Translations under genes and position numbers: made by a program
The notes under the pieces: generated by a model
Seen by the model: the letters and a program-made list of their open reading frames with translations, nothing else
Told to the model about the DNA's origin: nothing
Database searches by the model: none
NCBI RefSeq assembly: GCF_002042965.1
Contig: NZ_MZNT01000008.1
Coordinates: 62,001-126,000, forward strand
Source: Paenibacillus sp. 32352
GTDB taxonomy: Bacteria; Bacillota; Bacilli; Paenibacillales; NBRC-103111
Reading direction: 5' to 3'
DNA length: 64,000 nucleotides
In this document: in pieces, positions 52,308-61,070 of the stretch
How positions within the stretch are numbered: position 1 is the first letter of the stretch
Layout: every line of letters starts with the position of its first letter

Positions 52308-53897
52308 ATGAGAAAGAAGAATGGGAACTTCAAACATAAATCAACACCAAAGTATATAAAGAATCATTCACAGGGCACGAATAAGAGAGTCTCGATATCC
52401 ATTGTTAAGGGGCCGGACGTTCAATTAAGTACAGCAGTACTAGAAGCAGAGTCTTCGTCACCTACTATCAAGGAACCTGGCGCTCAACTAAGTGTAGCGG
52501 TAATGGAAGCGAGTCCTTCATTACTTCCTGTTGAGGAACCGGGAGCACAACTAAGTGTGGAGGAAGTAGAAGCAAGTGCTACATCGCTTCCTGTTGAGGA
52601 ACCGGAAGCACAGATAAGTGTGGAGGAAGTAGAAGCAAGTGCTACATCGCTAATTATTGAAGAACCGGGAGCACAACTAAGTGTGGAGGAAGTAGAAGCA
52701 AGTGCTACATCGATTCCTGTTGAAGAACCGGAAGCACAGCTAAGAGTGGAGGAAGTAGAAGCAAATGCTGCATCACTTCCTGTTGAAGAACCGGAAGCAT
52801 TGCTAAGTGTGGAGGAAGTAGAAGCAAATGCTGCATCGCTTCCTGTTGAAGAACCTGAAGCACAGCTAAGTGTGGATGAAGTGGAAGCAAGTGCTACATC
52901 GCTTCTTGTTGAGGAACCAGAAGCTCTGCTAAGTGTGGATGAAGTGGAAGCAAATGCGTCATTGCTTCTTGTTGAAGAACCTGAAGCACAGCTAAGTGCA
53001 GAGGAATTAGAAGCATATGCTAAATCGCTTCCTGTTGAGGAACCGGAAGCGCAGCTAAGTGTGGATGAAGTGGAAGCAAATGCGTCATTGCTTCTTGTTG
53101 AGGAACCGGAAGCACAGCTAAGTGTAGAAGAAGTAGAAGCAAATGCTAAATCGCTTCCTGTTGAGGAACCGGAAGCACAGCTAAGTGTAGAGGAAGTAGA
53201 AGCAAATGCGTCATTGCTTCCTGTTGAGGAACCGGAATCACAGATAAGTGCAGAGGAAGTAGAAGCAACTGCTACATCGCTTCCTGTTGAGGAACCGGAA
53301 GCGCAGATAAGTGCAGAGGAAGTAGAAGCAACTGCTACATCGCTTCTTGTTGAGGAACCAGAAGCTCTGCTAAGTGTAGAGGAAGTAGAAGCAACCGCTT
53401 CATTGCTTCCTGTTGAGGAACCGGAATCACAGATAAGTGCAGAGGAAGTAGAAGCAACTGCTACATCGCTTCTTGTTGAGGGACCAGAAGCACAGCTAAG
53501 TGTAGAGGAAGTAGAAGCAGATGCTTCATCACTTACTATCGAAGAACCAGACATCCAACCAACTGCAGAGGAAGTAGGAGCGAGTCCTTCATCCCTTCCT
53601 ATTGAAGAACCGGATGATCCACTGCGCAATGAAGCCATAGATGAAACGCCTCCTTTATTCCATTATATTTATCAAACAAACACTCAGCTGCTTGAAGAAA
53701 TGGCAGAGCTTCGCAAAGATATTCAGGTACTTAGGCAATTAGTTAATGAGGTTGAGGTCTTGCGTCATGATGTCAGAACGGAAATTACCCCCTCACTGGA
53801 ATTATTAAAAAGGGAGTCTGACAATACAGCGGAACAAATGACAGCACATCAAAAAAAGATCGCCGAAATGGTGAAAATATTATATTGGAAGCCATAG
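52308..53897 (+). CDS. Acidic tandem-repeat protein with C-terminal coiled coil
   Basis: 529 residues, ATG after GAGAGGAC. A basic start (~1-32, MRKKNGNFKHKSTPKYIKNH) is followed by nineteen tandem 21-residue repeats (33-431) with consensus VEEPEAQLSVEEVEANA then SLP, and a ~98-residue tail with a coiled coil (LLEEMAELRKDIQVLRQLVN). There is no signal peptide or membrane helix. The repeats make the protein extremely acidic, as in some collagen-like, spore-coat or crust-type proteins, but I recognise no family. The repeat array may vary in length between strains. A small acidic gene follows at 53943. Confidence 0.75.
   Translation: MRKKNGNFKHKSTPKYIKNHSQGTNKRVSISIVKGPDVQLSTAVLEAESSSPTIKEPGAQLSVAVMEASPSLLPVEEPGAQLSVEEVEASATSLPVEEPEAQISVEEVEASATSLIIEEPGAQLSVEEVEASATSIPVEEPEAQLRVEEVEANAASLPVEEPEALLSVEEVEANAASLPVEEPEAQLSVDEVEASATSLLVEEPEALLSVDEVEANASLLLVEEPEAQLSAEELEAYAKSLPVEEPEAQLSVDEVEANASLLLVEEPEAQLSVEEVEANAKSLPVEEPEAQLSVEEVEANASLLPVEEPESQISAEEVEATATSLPVEEPEAQISAEEVEATATSLLVEEPEALLSVEEVEATASLLPVEEPESQISAEEVEATATSLLVEGPEAQLSVEEVEADASSLTIEEPDIQPTAEEVGASPSSLPIEEPDDPLRNEAIDETPPLFHYIYQTNTQLLEEMAELRKDIQVLRQLVNEVEVLRHDVRTEITPSLELLKRESDNTAEQMTAHQKKIAEMVKILYWKP
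52404..53600 (+). repeat. Coding tandem repeat, 63-bp unit, 19 copies
   Basis: Nineteen uninterrupted 63-bp units encode the 21-residue repeat. The central copies (2-17) are very similar; the outer ones (0, 1 and 18) are diverged, the pattern left by unequal exchange in the middle of an array. Higher-order pairs such as the ESQISAEEVEATATSL unit recur every three copies. Confidence 0.95.
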
Positions 53898-53942
53898 AAC
53901 CATCGTGCATCTTATTAAGTTACACCAGATTAAGCATGGGAT

Positions 53943-54194
53943 GTGATTACGTTGCGAATCAAGTTCCAAACCGAGCTTGAAGTCAGTCCGAAGGCTATAT
54001 TAAAAGATTGTCTTAAAATGGCTCCAGAAGACGAACTGCTTACTGAAATCAAAAGCATTGTTCTATTTTGGTCAGAGCAAAGGTTACGTGGAGACGGGGT
54101 TCCTGTCCCGGTTAGTACGCGAGAGATAAGAGATTATTTAGTCGAGAGAGGATTAATAATTGAGTTTGAAGACGAGGAAGAAAATGACGATTAA
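53943..54194 (+). CDS. Small acidic hypothetical protein
   Basis: 83 residues from GTG 53943 (TTG 53952 is an alternative). ITLRIKFQTELEVSPKAILK, then a helix with VSTREIRDYLVERGLIIEF that resembles a small winged-helix turn, and an acidic tail EDEEENDD. It starts 46 bases after the repeat protein and may be co-transcribed. No family recognised. Confidence 0.6.
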   Translation: MITLRIKFQTELEVSPKAILKDCLKMAPEDELLTEIKSIVLFWSEQRLRGDGVPVPVSTREIRDYLVERGLIIEFEDEEENDD

Positions 54195-54294
54195 TCCCTC
54201 TGTTTTGCATTTGCCTTTTTGAACACAAGGGGAAAATGCTGACTTCCAGCAGGCCGGAGAGTGAGCTTTGCGAGAGCAGGTTGATGAAATGTTG

Positions 54295-54341
54295 AAAAAG
54301 CTGGGGTTTCCAATTCGAAGGATTGGAACCCCCAGCTTTTT
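54295..54341. terminator. Strong bidirectional terminator
   Basis: Twenty-base arms, AAAAAGCTGGGG... and ...CCCCCAGCTTTTT, with one mismatch and a 7-base loop, placed between the small acidic gene and the convergent MFS gene. Confidence 0.9.
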
Positions 54342-54350
54342 GGCTCAGTA

Positions 54351-55631
54351 TTACCCATTCTTCGAACATGATCCGTTAGGGACTGTTTCAACAGCCGCCG
54401 CGGCTGCTTCCTCCCTGCCCGTCACAGGTCCCCGATGCGAGCTGTACACCGCAAAGCCGACCATCGTAGCGAGCAGAATGCCTCCCCCGGTATAAAAGGC
54501 AGCGGTCAAGCCGAATGCCTGGCCCAGCAGGCCGAACAGGGCCGGGGCCGCCATTTGTGACAGCCGGTTCGTCAAGAGCCGCAGGCCCAGCACCTTGCCG
54601 CGCTCGGTTTCTTTTGTTTCCTCCACCATAATCATAATGGTGACCGGCAAATTCATGCCGATAGAGCTGCCAAGCAGGAAGGTAAGGACAGCGATTCCGA
54701 TAAAGTGCAGGGAAGCGACAGGAATAAAGATCAGGCAGACGGAAGCCATACAGCCCGCGATGATAAGAATCCGCTCCAGCGTCGCCAGCTTCATCAGCCG
54801 CCCTAGCAGAAACCGCGATACAAACCCGGATAAGCCCATCAACGAAATGACGAACGAGATGACGAAGGCGGAGTAGCCTTGATTGTTTAAGTAAAGCGGA
54901 ATGAAGCTTGCGTATAACGCTTGAATGAACATGATCAGGAACGTCCCGACGAGGCCGAACTGAACCGCGCGGTGCCGGGTCAGATGAATGCCGCTCACAT
55001 AGCTGTTCAGCATCTCTTTGGGCTGGAACAGCTCTTTGGTTTTGCCGCGCACACCGGCATCATCGGGATTGCGGACGAGCAGGATCAGAATATAGCAAAT
55101 GAAGCATACTACGAGCGATGCCAGGAAAGCGGACCGGTAGCTCCACAAGGAGGAGCCCATATAGCTTACCACCGCTCCGCCAAGCAGAGGACCTGCCATA
55201 TTGCCTGCTGAGTTCCACATCGAGAACCGGTTAATATTTTTATTGCGCAGCTCCTTGTTCTGCTCTCCATCCGATGCCAAGACTTGAAGAGAAGAAGCCA
55301 TAATAATCATGCTTGTCCCGAGAAGCACTTGGGAGACTGCAAGAATAGGCAAGGTCGTGCTGAAGGATGTAAGTCCCAAGGAAACGATAAGCAGCAGACA
55401 GCCGATCTTGGTCATTTTCATCGCGCCGAGCGTATCAATCATTTGGCCTATCGGCATGGCGATGAACATAGGGACGAGCGCTCTAAGAGTAACAATGAGG
55501 CCAATCATGGCCGTGGATGCACCGAGTGCTTCAGCGTACAGGGTAAAAAACGGCTGCGCCACCGACATCACTCCGAAAAAAATACCGCCGCCATATATTC
55601 CGACAGCCCGCACCGCTTTTTCCATCCTCAT
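54351..55631 (-). CDS. MFS transporter
   Basis: 426 residues, twelve membrane helices. Helix 1: GGGIFFGVMSVAQPFFTLYA; motif A-like GQMIDTLGAMKMTKIG after helix 2; WNSAGNMAGPLLGGAVVSYM in helix 5. This is a drug/metabolite efflux or sugar-type MFS; substrate unknown. It is divergent from the LysR gene at 55846, which probably controls it. Start is preceded by AGGTGACC. It has a long hydrophilic C-terminal tail rich in Ala (EEAAAAAVE). Confidence 0.9.
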   Translation of the reverse strand: MRMEKAVRAVGIYGGGIFFGVMSVAQPFFTLYAEALGASTAMIGLIVTLRALVPMFIAMPIGQMIDTLGAMKMTKIGCLLLIVSLGLTSFSTTLPILAVSQVLLGTSMIIMASSLQVLASDGEQNKELRNKNINRFSMWNSAGNMAGPLLGGAVVSYMGSSLWSYRSAFLASLVVCFICYILILLVRNPDDAGVRGKTKELFQPKEMLNSYVSGIHLTRHRAVQFGLVGTFLIMFIQALYASFIPLYLNNQGYSAFVISFVISLMGLSGFVSRFLLGRLMKLATLERILIIAGCMASVCLIFIPVASLHFIGIAVLTFLLGSSIGMNLPVTIMIMVEETKETERGKVLGLRLLTNRLSQMAAPALFGLLGQAFGLTAAFYTGGGILLATMVGFAVYSSHRGPVTGREEAAAAAVETVPNGSCSKNG

Positions 55632-55754
55632 AGCAGGTCACCTTTCTTTATCTTGTATTTATCTCTTGTGTTGGTGAGCTTCAAGGTATATCCTACAAAG
55701 GTAAAATACCTGTAAGTTCATAGTATGAAGGATGGGGAATCAAGTAAATAATCG

Positions 55755-55778
55755 AAAATGAATGACCTTATTCATTTT
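55755..55778. promoter_or_regulatory. Palindrome between MFS and LysR genes
   Basis: Perfect inverted repeat AAAATGAAT-GACCTT-ATTCATTTT. It contains the T-N11-A core of LysR-type binding sites and lies 68 bases before the regulator's start, the usual place for an autoregulatory site. Confidence 0.65.
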
Positions 55779-55845
55779 TTGAATATTCTTGTCGCGGCTT
55801 GGGCTGTGTAAACAGGTCGGACGATTCCGGGAAAGGCGGTGCCAC

Positions 55846-56775
55846 TTGACCTTCGATCAAATTCTAACCTTCGTCACCATCTATCGTACCGGGAGCATAT
55901 CCAAGGCAGCGGAGAAGCTGTATCTGCCTCAGCCGACGGTCTCACACCGGATTAAGCAGCTGGAGAGAGAGCTCGGCAAGCCGCTGTTTATCCGCGTGAA
56001 CGGAACCGTTCGCTTATCCCACGAGGGCCATACGTTCCTTCCCTTTGCATTAAGTGCGCTGACTGCACTTGATCAAGGCCGCGAGGCTATCGAGCAGCTG
56101 GAGCATGGCTTGACCGGTACGCTGTCTTTAGGGTGCAACAACTCCTTTGCCGGAACGATGCTTCCTCCTGTTCTGGAGAGCTTCTTGGCTATGCATCCGG
56201 GCATCGCGCTCAAGGTACACTGCTACTCCACAGAAGAGCAGATCAAAATGCTCAAGAGTAAGCATATTCAAATCGGGATCACCCGTTATACGGCCAATGA
56301 TCCGGGCATCACCTTCAAGCTGCTGTATGCTCATCCGGCCTATGCTGTGATTTCGAGAGAGCACCCTTATGCGGAACGCGATGAGCTCAGTCTAGAGGAG
56401 GTTCTCAAAGAGAGGCTCATTCTATACGAGGCGGAAAGCCTCCATCGCAAAAAAATCGACATGACCTTCAAGGACTTGAATATGCTGTACGATCCGCATT
56501 ATGAAACGAACAACTTGCAGCTGATCAAATTCTGGATTAAAAGCACGATGGGCATTTTTCTGTCTTGTCCGCTGTATATGCAGCCGGAGATCGACTCGGG
56601 AGAGATGGTCGCGATTCCGATCGAGCATAATCCGTTCCCGATGAATCAGATCTTTCTTATGTACAGGGATGAGAATTTGAACAGCCTGGACCGTTTGTTT
56701 ATGCAGCATCTTGAGCAGTATATGGGGAGCTATCAATCGGATGAGCTGGACGATCCGAGCGAGTTAGATAGATGA
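55846..56775 (+). CDS. LysR-family regulator
   Basis: About 309 residues from TTG 55846 (GGAAAGGCGG upstream). Start MTFDQILTFVTIYRTGSISK, helix-turn-helix AAEKLYLPQPTVSHRIKQLE, then the effector domain (~88-300) with the CysB/CynR-like SLGCNNSFAGTMLPPVLESF. The longest frame begins at 55789 but includes non-typical residues before the motif. It is divergent from the MFS gene at 55631, and the palindrome at 55755 lies between them. A terminator follows. Confidence 0.92.
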   Translation: MTFDQILTFVTIYRTGSISKAAEKLYLPQPTVSHRIKQLERELGKPLFIRVNGTVRLSHEGHTFLPFALSALTALDQGREAIEQLEHGLTGTLSLGCNNSFAGTMLPPVLESFLAMHPGIALKVHCYSTEEQIKMLKSKHIQIGITRYTANDPGITFKLLYAHPAYAVISREHPYAERDELSLEEVLKERLILYEAESLHRKKIDMTFKDLNMLYDPHYETNNLQLIKFWIKSTMGIFLSCPLYMQPEIDSGEMVAIPIEHNPFPMNQIFLMYRDENLNSLDRLFMQHLEQYMGSYQSDELDDPSELDR

Positions 56776-56784
56776 TCAAAAAAC

Positions 56785-56820
56785 AAACGCCGCTCTTATA
56801 CAAGAACGGCGTTTCCATTT
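56785..56820 (+). terminator. Rho-independent terminator after the LysR gene
   Basis: Stem AAACGCCG / CGGCGTTT with a 14-base loop that can extend pairing, then CCATTTTT. It also separates the convergent SLH gene. Confidence 0.75.
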
Positions 56821-56830
56821 TCCAGCTGTA

Positions 56831-59449
56831 TTAGGCCGGAGGGATAATAACTAAAGTTATGATTTGTTCCTCGGAATAAGACTTAGCTGTCCCAGGACCA
56901 TCCGCATCCGCTTTAAACCTAATCTGATAGGTCCCGGGCGCCGGCATCACTTTATCGTGAAGCTCAAAAGCGATATCCGAAATACCTGAGTTGCTTCCCG
57001 TGAAGGTCAGTGTATGGCCATTATTACTAATTTGATCGTTCGTCGGATGGACCCATCCGCTAATGTTATAGTAATCATCCGTGGTAAAAGTCAGGGCATC
57101 CATCGTTACCTGAATTTCACCATTTCTATAGGATTCTCCGGAAAAAAAGTCAAACCGAACGCGCGATTGCGTAGAGCCGGTTACCAGCTGTTTGGTACGT
57201 GAAATGCCTCCGTCGAATCCATAAATGGTAGAAGTCACCGTAGGTGTAGTCAACATCCCTTTCACCAGTTCAACGGTAACAGCATGCGAAGCATCCTTCA
57301 CCGATTCATTGTTTGACGCATCTTTGGCCGTAATGACAAATCTATACGTGCCCGGCTGCAGGTTACCAATATTGGCAGCCGCTACAGAACCGTCCGCTTC
57401 ACTGATACCTAATTCTATCGCCGTCCCTAATTCACCTGCATCGACTGCATCGTTCTCATTCAGATCCGTCCATGGGTAAGCTTGTACCAGAGCGTCTTGC
57501 TCTCCAATAGCCCCCGCCAGTCCGTGAAGCTGATCTTCCGTTCCGGTATAGTTATCGATCGCCTCGAACTTCGAAGCATCGACGTCAGGTGCGGTCGTAT
57601 CAGGAACTTCATTCTTGGTCAAGGTCACACGGATTGCGTGCGCGGCGTCCTTCAAAGATTCATTGCTCGACGTATCCTTGGCTGTAATCACAAAGCGGTA
57701 AGTACCCGCGTACAAATCCCCGATATTGGCCGCGTTCACGGAGCCGTCAGCCTTACTGGAGCCTAATCCTATGGCTGTTCCTAATTCCCCTGCATCGACT
57801 GCATCATTCTCATTCGCATCCGTCCACGGGTAGGCTTGTACCAGAGCCCCTTGCTCACCAACGGCTCCTGCTAATCCACGAATCTGATCTTCCGTTCCGT
57901 TGTAGTTATCGATCGCCTCGAACTTCGAAGCATCGATGACCGGTGCGGTCGTATCAGGCACTTCGTTCTTGGTCAAGGTCACTGTGACTGCGTGTGCGGC
58001 ATCCTTTGCTGATTCATTGCCCGACGTATCCTTAGTTGTAATTACGAAACGATAAGTTCCCGCACGCAAATCCCCGATATTGGCCGCATTTAGGGAGCCG
58101 TCCGCTTCGCTGGTACCGAGAGGTATAGGTGTTCCCAATTCCCCTGCATCGACTACAGCGTTCTCATTCAGATCCGTCCACGGGTAGGCTTGTACCAGAG
58201 TACCTTGCTCTCCAACAGCCCCCGCCAATCCGCGAATCTGATCTTCCGTTCCGTTGTAGTTGTCGATTATCTCGAACTTCGAAGCATTGACTGCCGGTGC
58301 GGTCGTATCAGGAACTTCATTCTTGGTCAAAGTCACAGTGACTGCATGCGCGGCATCCTTCAAAGATTCATTGTTCCACGAATCCTTGGCTGTAATCACA
58401 AAGCGGTAAGTTCCAGCGCGTAAATCACCGATATTGACCGCACTCACGGAGCCGTCCGCTTCACTGGTGCCGAGGGGTATCGCCGTTCCCAGTTCTTCAG
58501 GTTCAACCGTGTTATTCCCATTCGCATCCGTCCACGGGTAGGCTTGTACCAGTGCTCCTTGCTCACCAACAGCCCCCGCCAATCCGTGAATCTGATCTTC
58601 CGTTCCGTTGTAGTTATCGACCGCCTCGAACTTGGTGCCGTCCAATGTAGGTGGCATGAGATCCCGATAGCTGCTGCTGCGACGAGTTGAACCCGAGGAG
58701 GAGGACCCGCCAACAACAGGAGTAGGGTCTGTTACTGTGCCGTTATCTTTAGGGGTATCCGGTTTCGAGTCAGGTTTCTCTCCTGTTTCGGGCTTCTCTG
58801 AGTCGGGCTTCTGAGCATTCCCGCTCGTCTTTAGCTTCAAAAGCTTGGAGGCGACTAGAGCTACAGCCTGACGATCCGCTTTGGCATCAGGATTAAACAC
58901 ATTGTTGTCTTCCCCGGTAATCAGTCCATACTCCACAGCAGCTGCTATAGATTCTTTGGCATAATCAGCAATTTGGTTGCTGTCAGCGAACTTCAATGCT
59001 CCTGCTTTACCGTTGGGATTAGCCCCCAATGCTCTTACGAACATAACGGCCATATCCTGACGGGATAAATTTTGACCCGTACCAAACAGGTTATTGCCTG
59101 TTCCTTGGATCAATCCGGCTTTGACAGCCGCCTCGACATAGCTGTAGGCGTAGCTGCTTGGGGGAACGTCCTTAAAGGTCGGTGTGGCAGGAGGGTTCGA
59201 AACATCCAGCTGCAAGGCTTTGGCCAATATAATAGCGAAATCCTGTCGAGTAATCGTCAATGCAGGATAAAACTTATGATCTTCCACACCAGTTACTATC
59301 CCTTGGTTGGCTAACTCCATAATGGCATTCTTTGCATAGGAGCCATCAATATCACTGAATGAAGCGGCAGCCGAGCCTTTGGCCGGCAGGATAGGGCCGG
59401 ATAATAATGCGGCAGCCATTACAGCGCTTATCCATTGCTTTTTGTTCAC
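56831..59449 (-). CDS. SLH-domain surface protein with four Ig-like repeats
   Basis: About 872 residues. GTG 59449 is chosen because AAGGAGGA lies seven bases upstream; the ATG at 59470 overlaps that site. Signal peptide to about residue 30 (WISAVMAAALLSGPILPAKG). Three SLH motifs (~33-205: SFSDIDGSYAKNAIMELANQ, PTFKDVPPSSYAYSYVEAAV, LKFADSNQIADYAKESIAAA) bind secondary cell-wall polymer. A Lys/Pro/Asp linker, a Ser-rich stretch, then four ~118-residue repeats and a final unique domain. Each repeat has a calcium-type loop (DANGNNTVEPEE and relatives). Probably an S-layer-associated surface protein; function unknown. Confidence 0.9.
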   Translation of the reverse strand: MNKKQWISAVMAAALLSGPILPAKGSAAASFSDIDGSYAKNAIMELANQGIVTGVEDHKFYPALTITRQDFAIILAKALQLDVSNPPATPTFKDVPPSSYAYSYVEAAVKAGLIQGTGNNLFGTGQNLSRQDMAVMFVRALGANPNGKAGALKFADSNQIADYAKESIAAAVEYGLITGEDNNVFNPDAKADRQAVALVASKLLKLKTSGNAQKPDSEKPETGEKPDSKPDTPKDNGTVTDPTPVVGGSSSSGSTRRSSSYRDLMPPTLDGTKFEAVDNYNGTEDQIHGLAGAVGEQGALVQAYPWTDANGNNTVEPEELGTAIPLGTSEADGSVSAVNIGDLRAGTYRFVITAKDSWNNESLKDAAHAVTVTLTKNEVPDTTAPAVNASKFEIIDNYNGTEDQIRGLAGAVGEQGTLVQAYPWTDLNENAVVDAGELGTPIPLGTSEADGSLNAANIGDLRAGTYRFVITTKDTSGNESAKDAAHAVTVTLTKNEVPDTTAPVIDASKFEAIDNYNGTEDQIRGLAGAVGEQGALVQAYPWTDANENDAVDAGELGTAIGLGSSKADGSVNAANIGDLYAGTYRFVITAKDTSSNESLKDAAHAIRVTLTKNEVPDTTAPDVDASKFEAIDNYTGTEDQLHGLAGAIGEQDALVQAYPWTDLNENDAVDAGELGTAIELGISEADGSVAAANIGNLQPGTYRFVITAKDASNNESVKDASHAVTVELVKGMLTTPTVTSTIYGFDGGISRTKQLVTGSTQSRVRFDFFSGESYRNGEIQVTMDALTFTTDDYYNISGWVHPTNDQISNNGHTLTFTGSNSGISDIAFELHDKVMPAPGTYQIRFKADADGPGTAKSYSEEQIITLVIIPPA
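57225..58640 (-). repeat. Four tandem 354-bp repeats in the SLH gene
   Basis: The motif KFEAxDNYNGTEDQ recurs at exactly 354-bp intervals (near 58622, 58268, 57914, 57560). DNA similarity between the copies is very high, so the array may recombine. Confidence 0.9.
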
Positions 59450-59599
59450 TTGTTTGTCCTCCTTGTTCATGGGATGCGCTTCGTATCGTTGGTTATAACC
59501 GATCCGCTAACACGATCCGACTTGAAATGACAAATTGTTCGTCTACCGGATTATAACAATCGCCTCTAAACCGATTCTAAAAAAAATACCCCCCGACCT

Positions 59600-60724
59600 T
59601 TATGCATTCAGGTCCGAGGGCTTATTGTTGTGGAGTTGTTGATAAAATCGTACCAATTGAGGGCTTGGCTCGACGCCTAAGTCATACCGGAGCAGCTCGG
59701 CAAACTTGGCAAAATAGTTATCTAGCAAAGCACGGTCGTTCAATCTTGCACAGACGGCAAGCTGGCGGCGGCACAGCTCCTCCGAATAAGGGCACTTGGG
59801 TTGAAGCTCGCGAAGGCGCCTCAATGCCTGTCTCTCCATACCGTTTGCAGCCTCGTAATCCGCCAGATTTAGTACCAGGTCAACATAGTGCTCCAATAGT
59901 TGATTTTTTTTCAACTCCGCCCATACATAGTCATATTCCTGCAAAAAATCCCCACGGTAGAGAGAAGCAGCCGCTTCGTACATAGGGACAGTAACTGAAG
60001 TGATACGAACTTCCTTAGTGACTGCCGCTTCAAACTCCTTAACGTCGTAATGCACTCCCTTGAGCAATAGCCGGTAATTATCTAGCGAGTACTCAACGGT
60101 AACCGGAAGGGACTGTTCCCGCAGCAGCTTCCTTATTTGCGATACTGTCGTATGAAGATAAGTAAGCGCCTTATCCTTTAAGTAATCGGGCCATAAAGCT
60201 TCAAGCAGCTTTTCTTTATTAACCCAGCGCTCCTGCTCATGCAGTAAATAAACGAACAGCTCCTGTGCCTTCCCCGTCTTCCACTTGAGCTGCTTTTCCT
60301 CACCATCCGCACCCTCAAAGGAGAGCTGGCCGAAGCACCGAATCCATGGATGAGAGGTGGAATGGTTTGTTGGCGGCACATGCTGCGCGATACGCCCCAA
60401 TGTTTTGGTGAGCCGCTTCGGATCGATGGGCTTTAACAAATAATCCAGGGCAGGAATGCCGAAAGCCTCCAGCGCATATTCCGAATAAGCAGTGACATAG
60501 ATGATAAGGATGCCGGGATCCATCTGCTGTATATGTTCACCGGCCTTAAGCCCGTTCACCTCCGGCATATCCATATCCATAAACACGACATCCACCTTGG
60601 ATTTGGCTAGATGCTCGAGTCCCGCCCGAGCCGACGTATATTTACCTTCAATCCGAAAACCGCCGTTGTCCGAAATCAGCCTCTCCAGCAAAGAAAGCGC
60701 AGGCTCTTCATCATCTATCAGCAA
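59600..60724 (-). CDS. Response regulator with winged-helix and BTAD domains
   Basis: About 374-377 residues. Receiver domain with LIDDEE acidic pocket, phospho-acceptor in VVFMDMDMPEVNG (~51) and YLLKPIDPKRL. Then a winged helix (~130-215, LFVYLLHEQERWVNKEKLLE, HTTVSQIRKLLREQ) and a BTAD repeat region (~220-370), the SARP/AfsR-like plan common in Paenibacillus regulators (SARP-type activator domain). TTG 60724 has no ribosome binding site; AAGGGG at 60745-60750 would fit an ATA/ATT start at 60733-60736. No sensor kinase is adjacent. It shares a strand with the SLH gene. Confidence 0.88.
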   Translation of the reverse strand: MLIDDEEPALSLLERLISDNGGFRIEGKYTSARAGLEHLAKSKVDVVFMDMDMPEVNGLKAGEHIQQMDPGILIIYVTAYSEYALEAFGIPALDYLLKPIDPKRLTKTLGRIAQHVPPTNHSTSHPWIRCFGQLSFEGADGEEKQLKWKTGKAQELFVYLLHEQERWVNKEKLLEALWPDYLKDKALTYLHTTVSQIRKLLREQSLPVTVEYSLDNYRLLLKGVHYDVKEFEAAVTKEVRITSVTVPMYEAAASLYRGDFLQEYDYVWAELKKNQLLEHYVDLVLNLADYEAANGMERQALRRLRELQPKCPYSEELCRRQLAVCARLNDRALLDNYFAKFAELLRYDLGVEPSPQLVRFYQQLHNNKPSDLNA

Positions 60725-61070
60725 ACACGTAATTATACTATCATCCCCTTAAGAAAATAGATCGTCTGCACACCCACGCACCCCAAGCTCCGAACATGTT
60801 ATTTCTGTAGATACATTATTCGACAACGTTCAACAAACTCCCTTTAAGCTTCATCTTCTATTTACAAAAAAAAGCTCTTGTTAGGACAAAAGACACCTCT
60901 TTATAACAGCTGTGTAGCACCCAACGGTAAGACGCTTGACAGCCTTTCAATTTTCCGTAATCCAACCCTATCCAACAAAGCACAATCCACCTATTTTCCT
61001 GATTGGCAATAAATGTAATACTGTTTTTGATAGCTGGCCAGCTATAACATGATCTTATAGGAGGCCGTGT
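60725..61070. other. Intergenic region between divergent genes
   Basis: About 346 bases, AT-rich. No gene or repeat is seen. It must contain the promoters of the response regulator (leftward) and of the secreted protein at 61071, whose ribosome binding site is AGGAGG. Confidence 0.45.

Noticed and set aside
52404..53600. Regular repeats as a possible CRISPR array
   Set aside because: The units are contiguous, in frame and coding, with no unique spacers, and no cas genes are present.
52484..53638. 384-codon antisense ORF, Ser/Ala/Thr-rich and repetitive
   Set aside because: It is the mirror of the 63-bp coding repeat; a stop-free repeat unit in one frame stays stop-free in the antisense frame. 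It has no ribosome binding site and no natural start.
55284..55715. 143-codon plus-strand ORF antisense to the MFS gene
   Set aside because: Composition is that of an antisense shadow of a membrane protein, with no family-like sequence.
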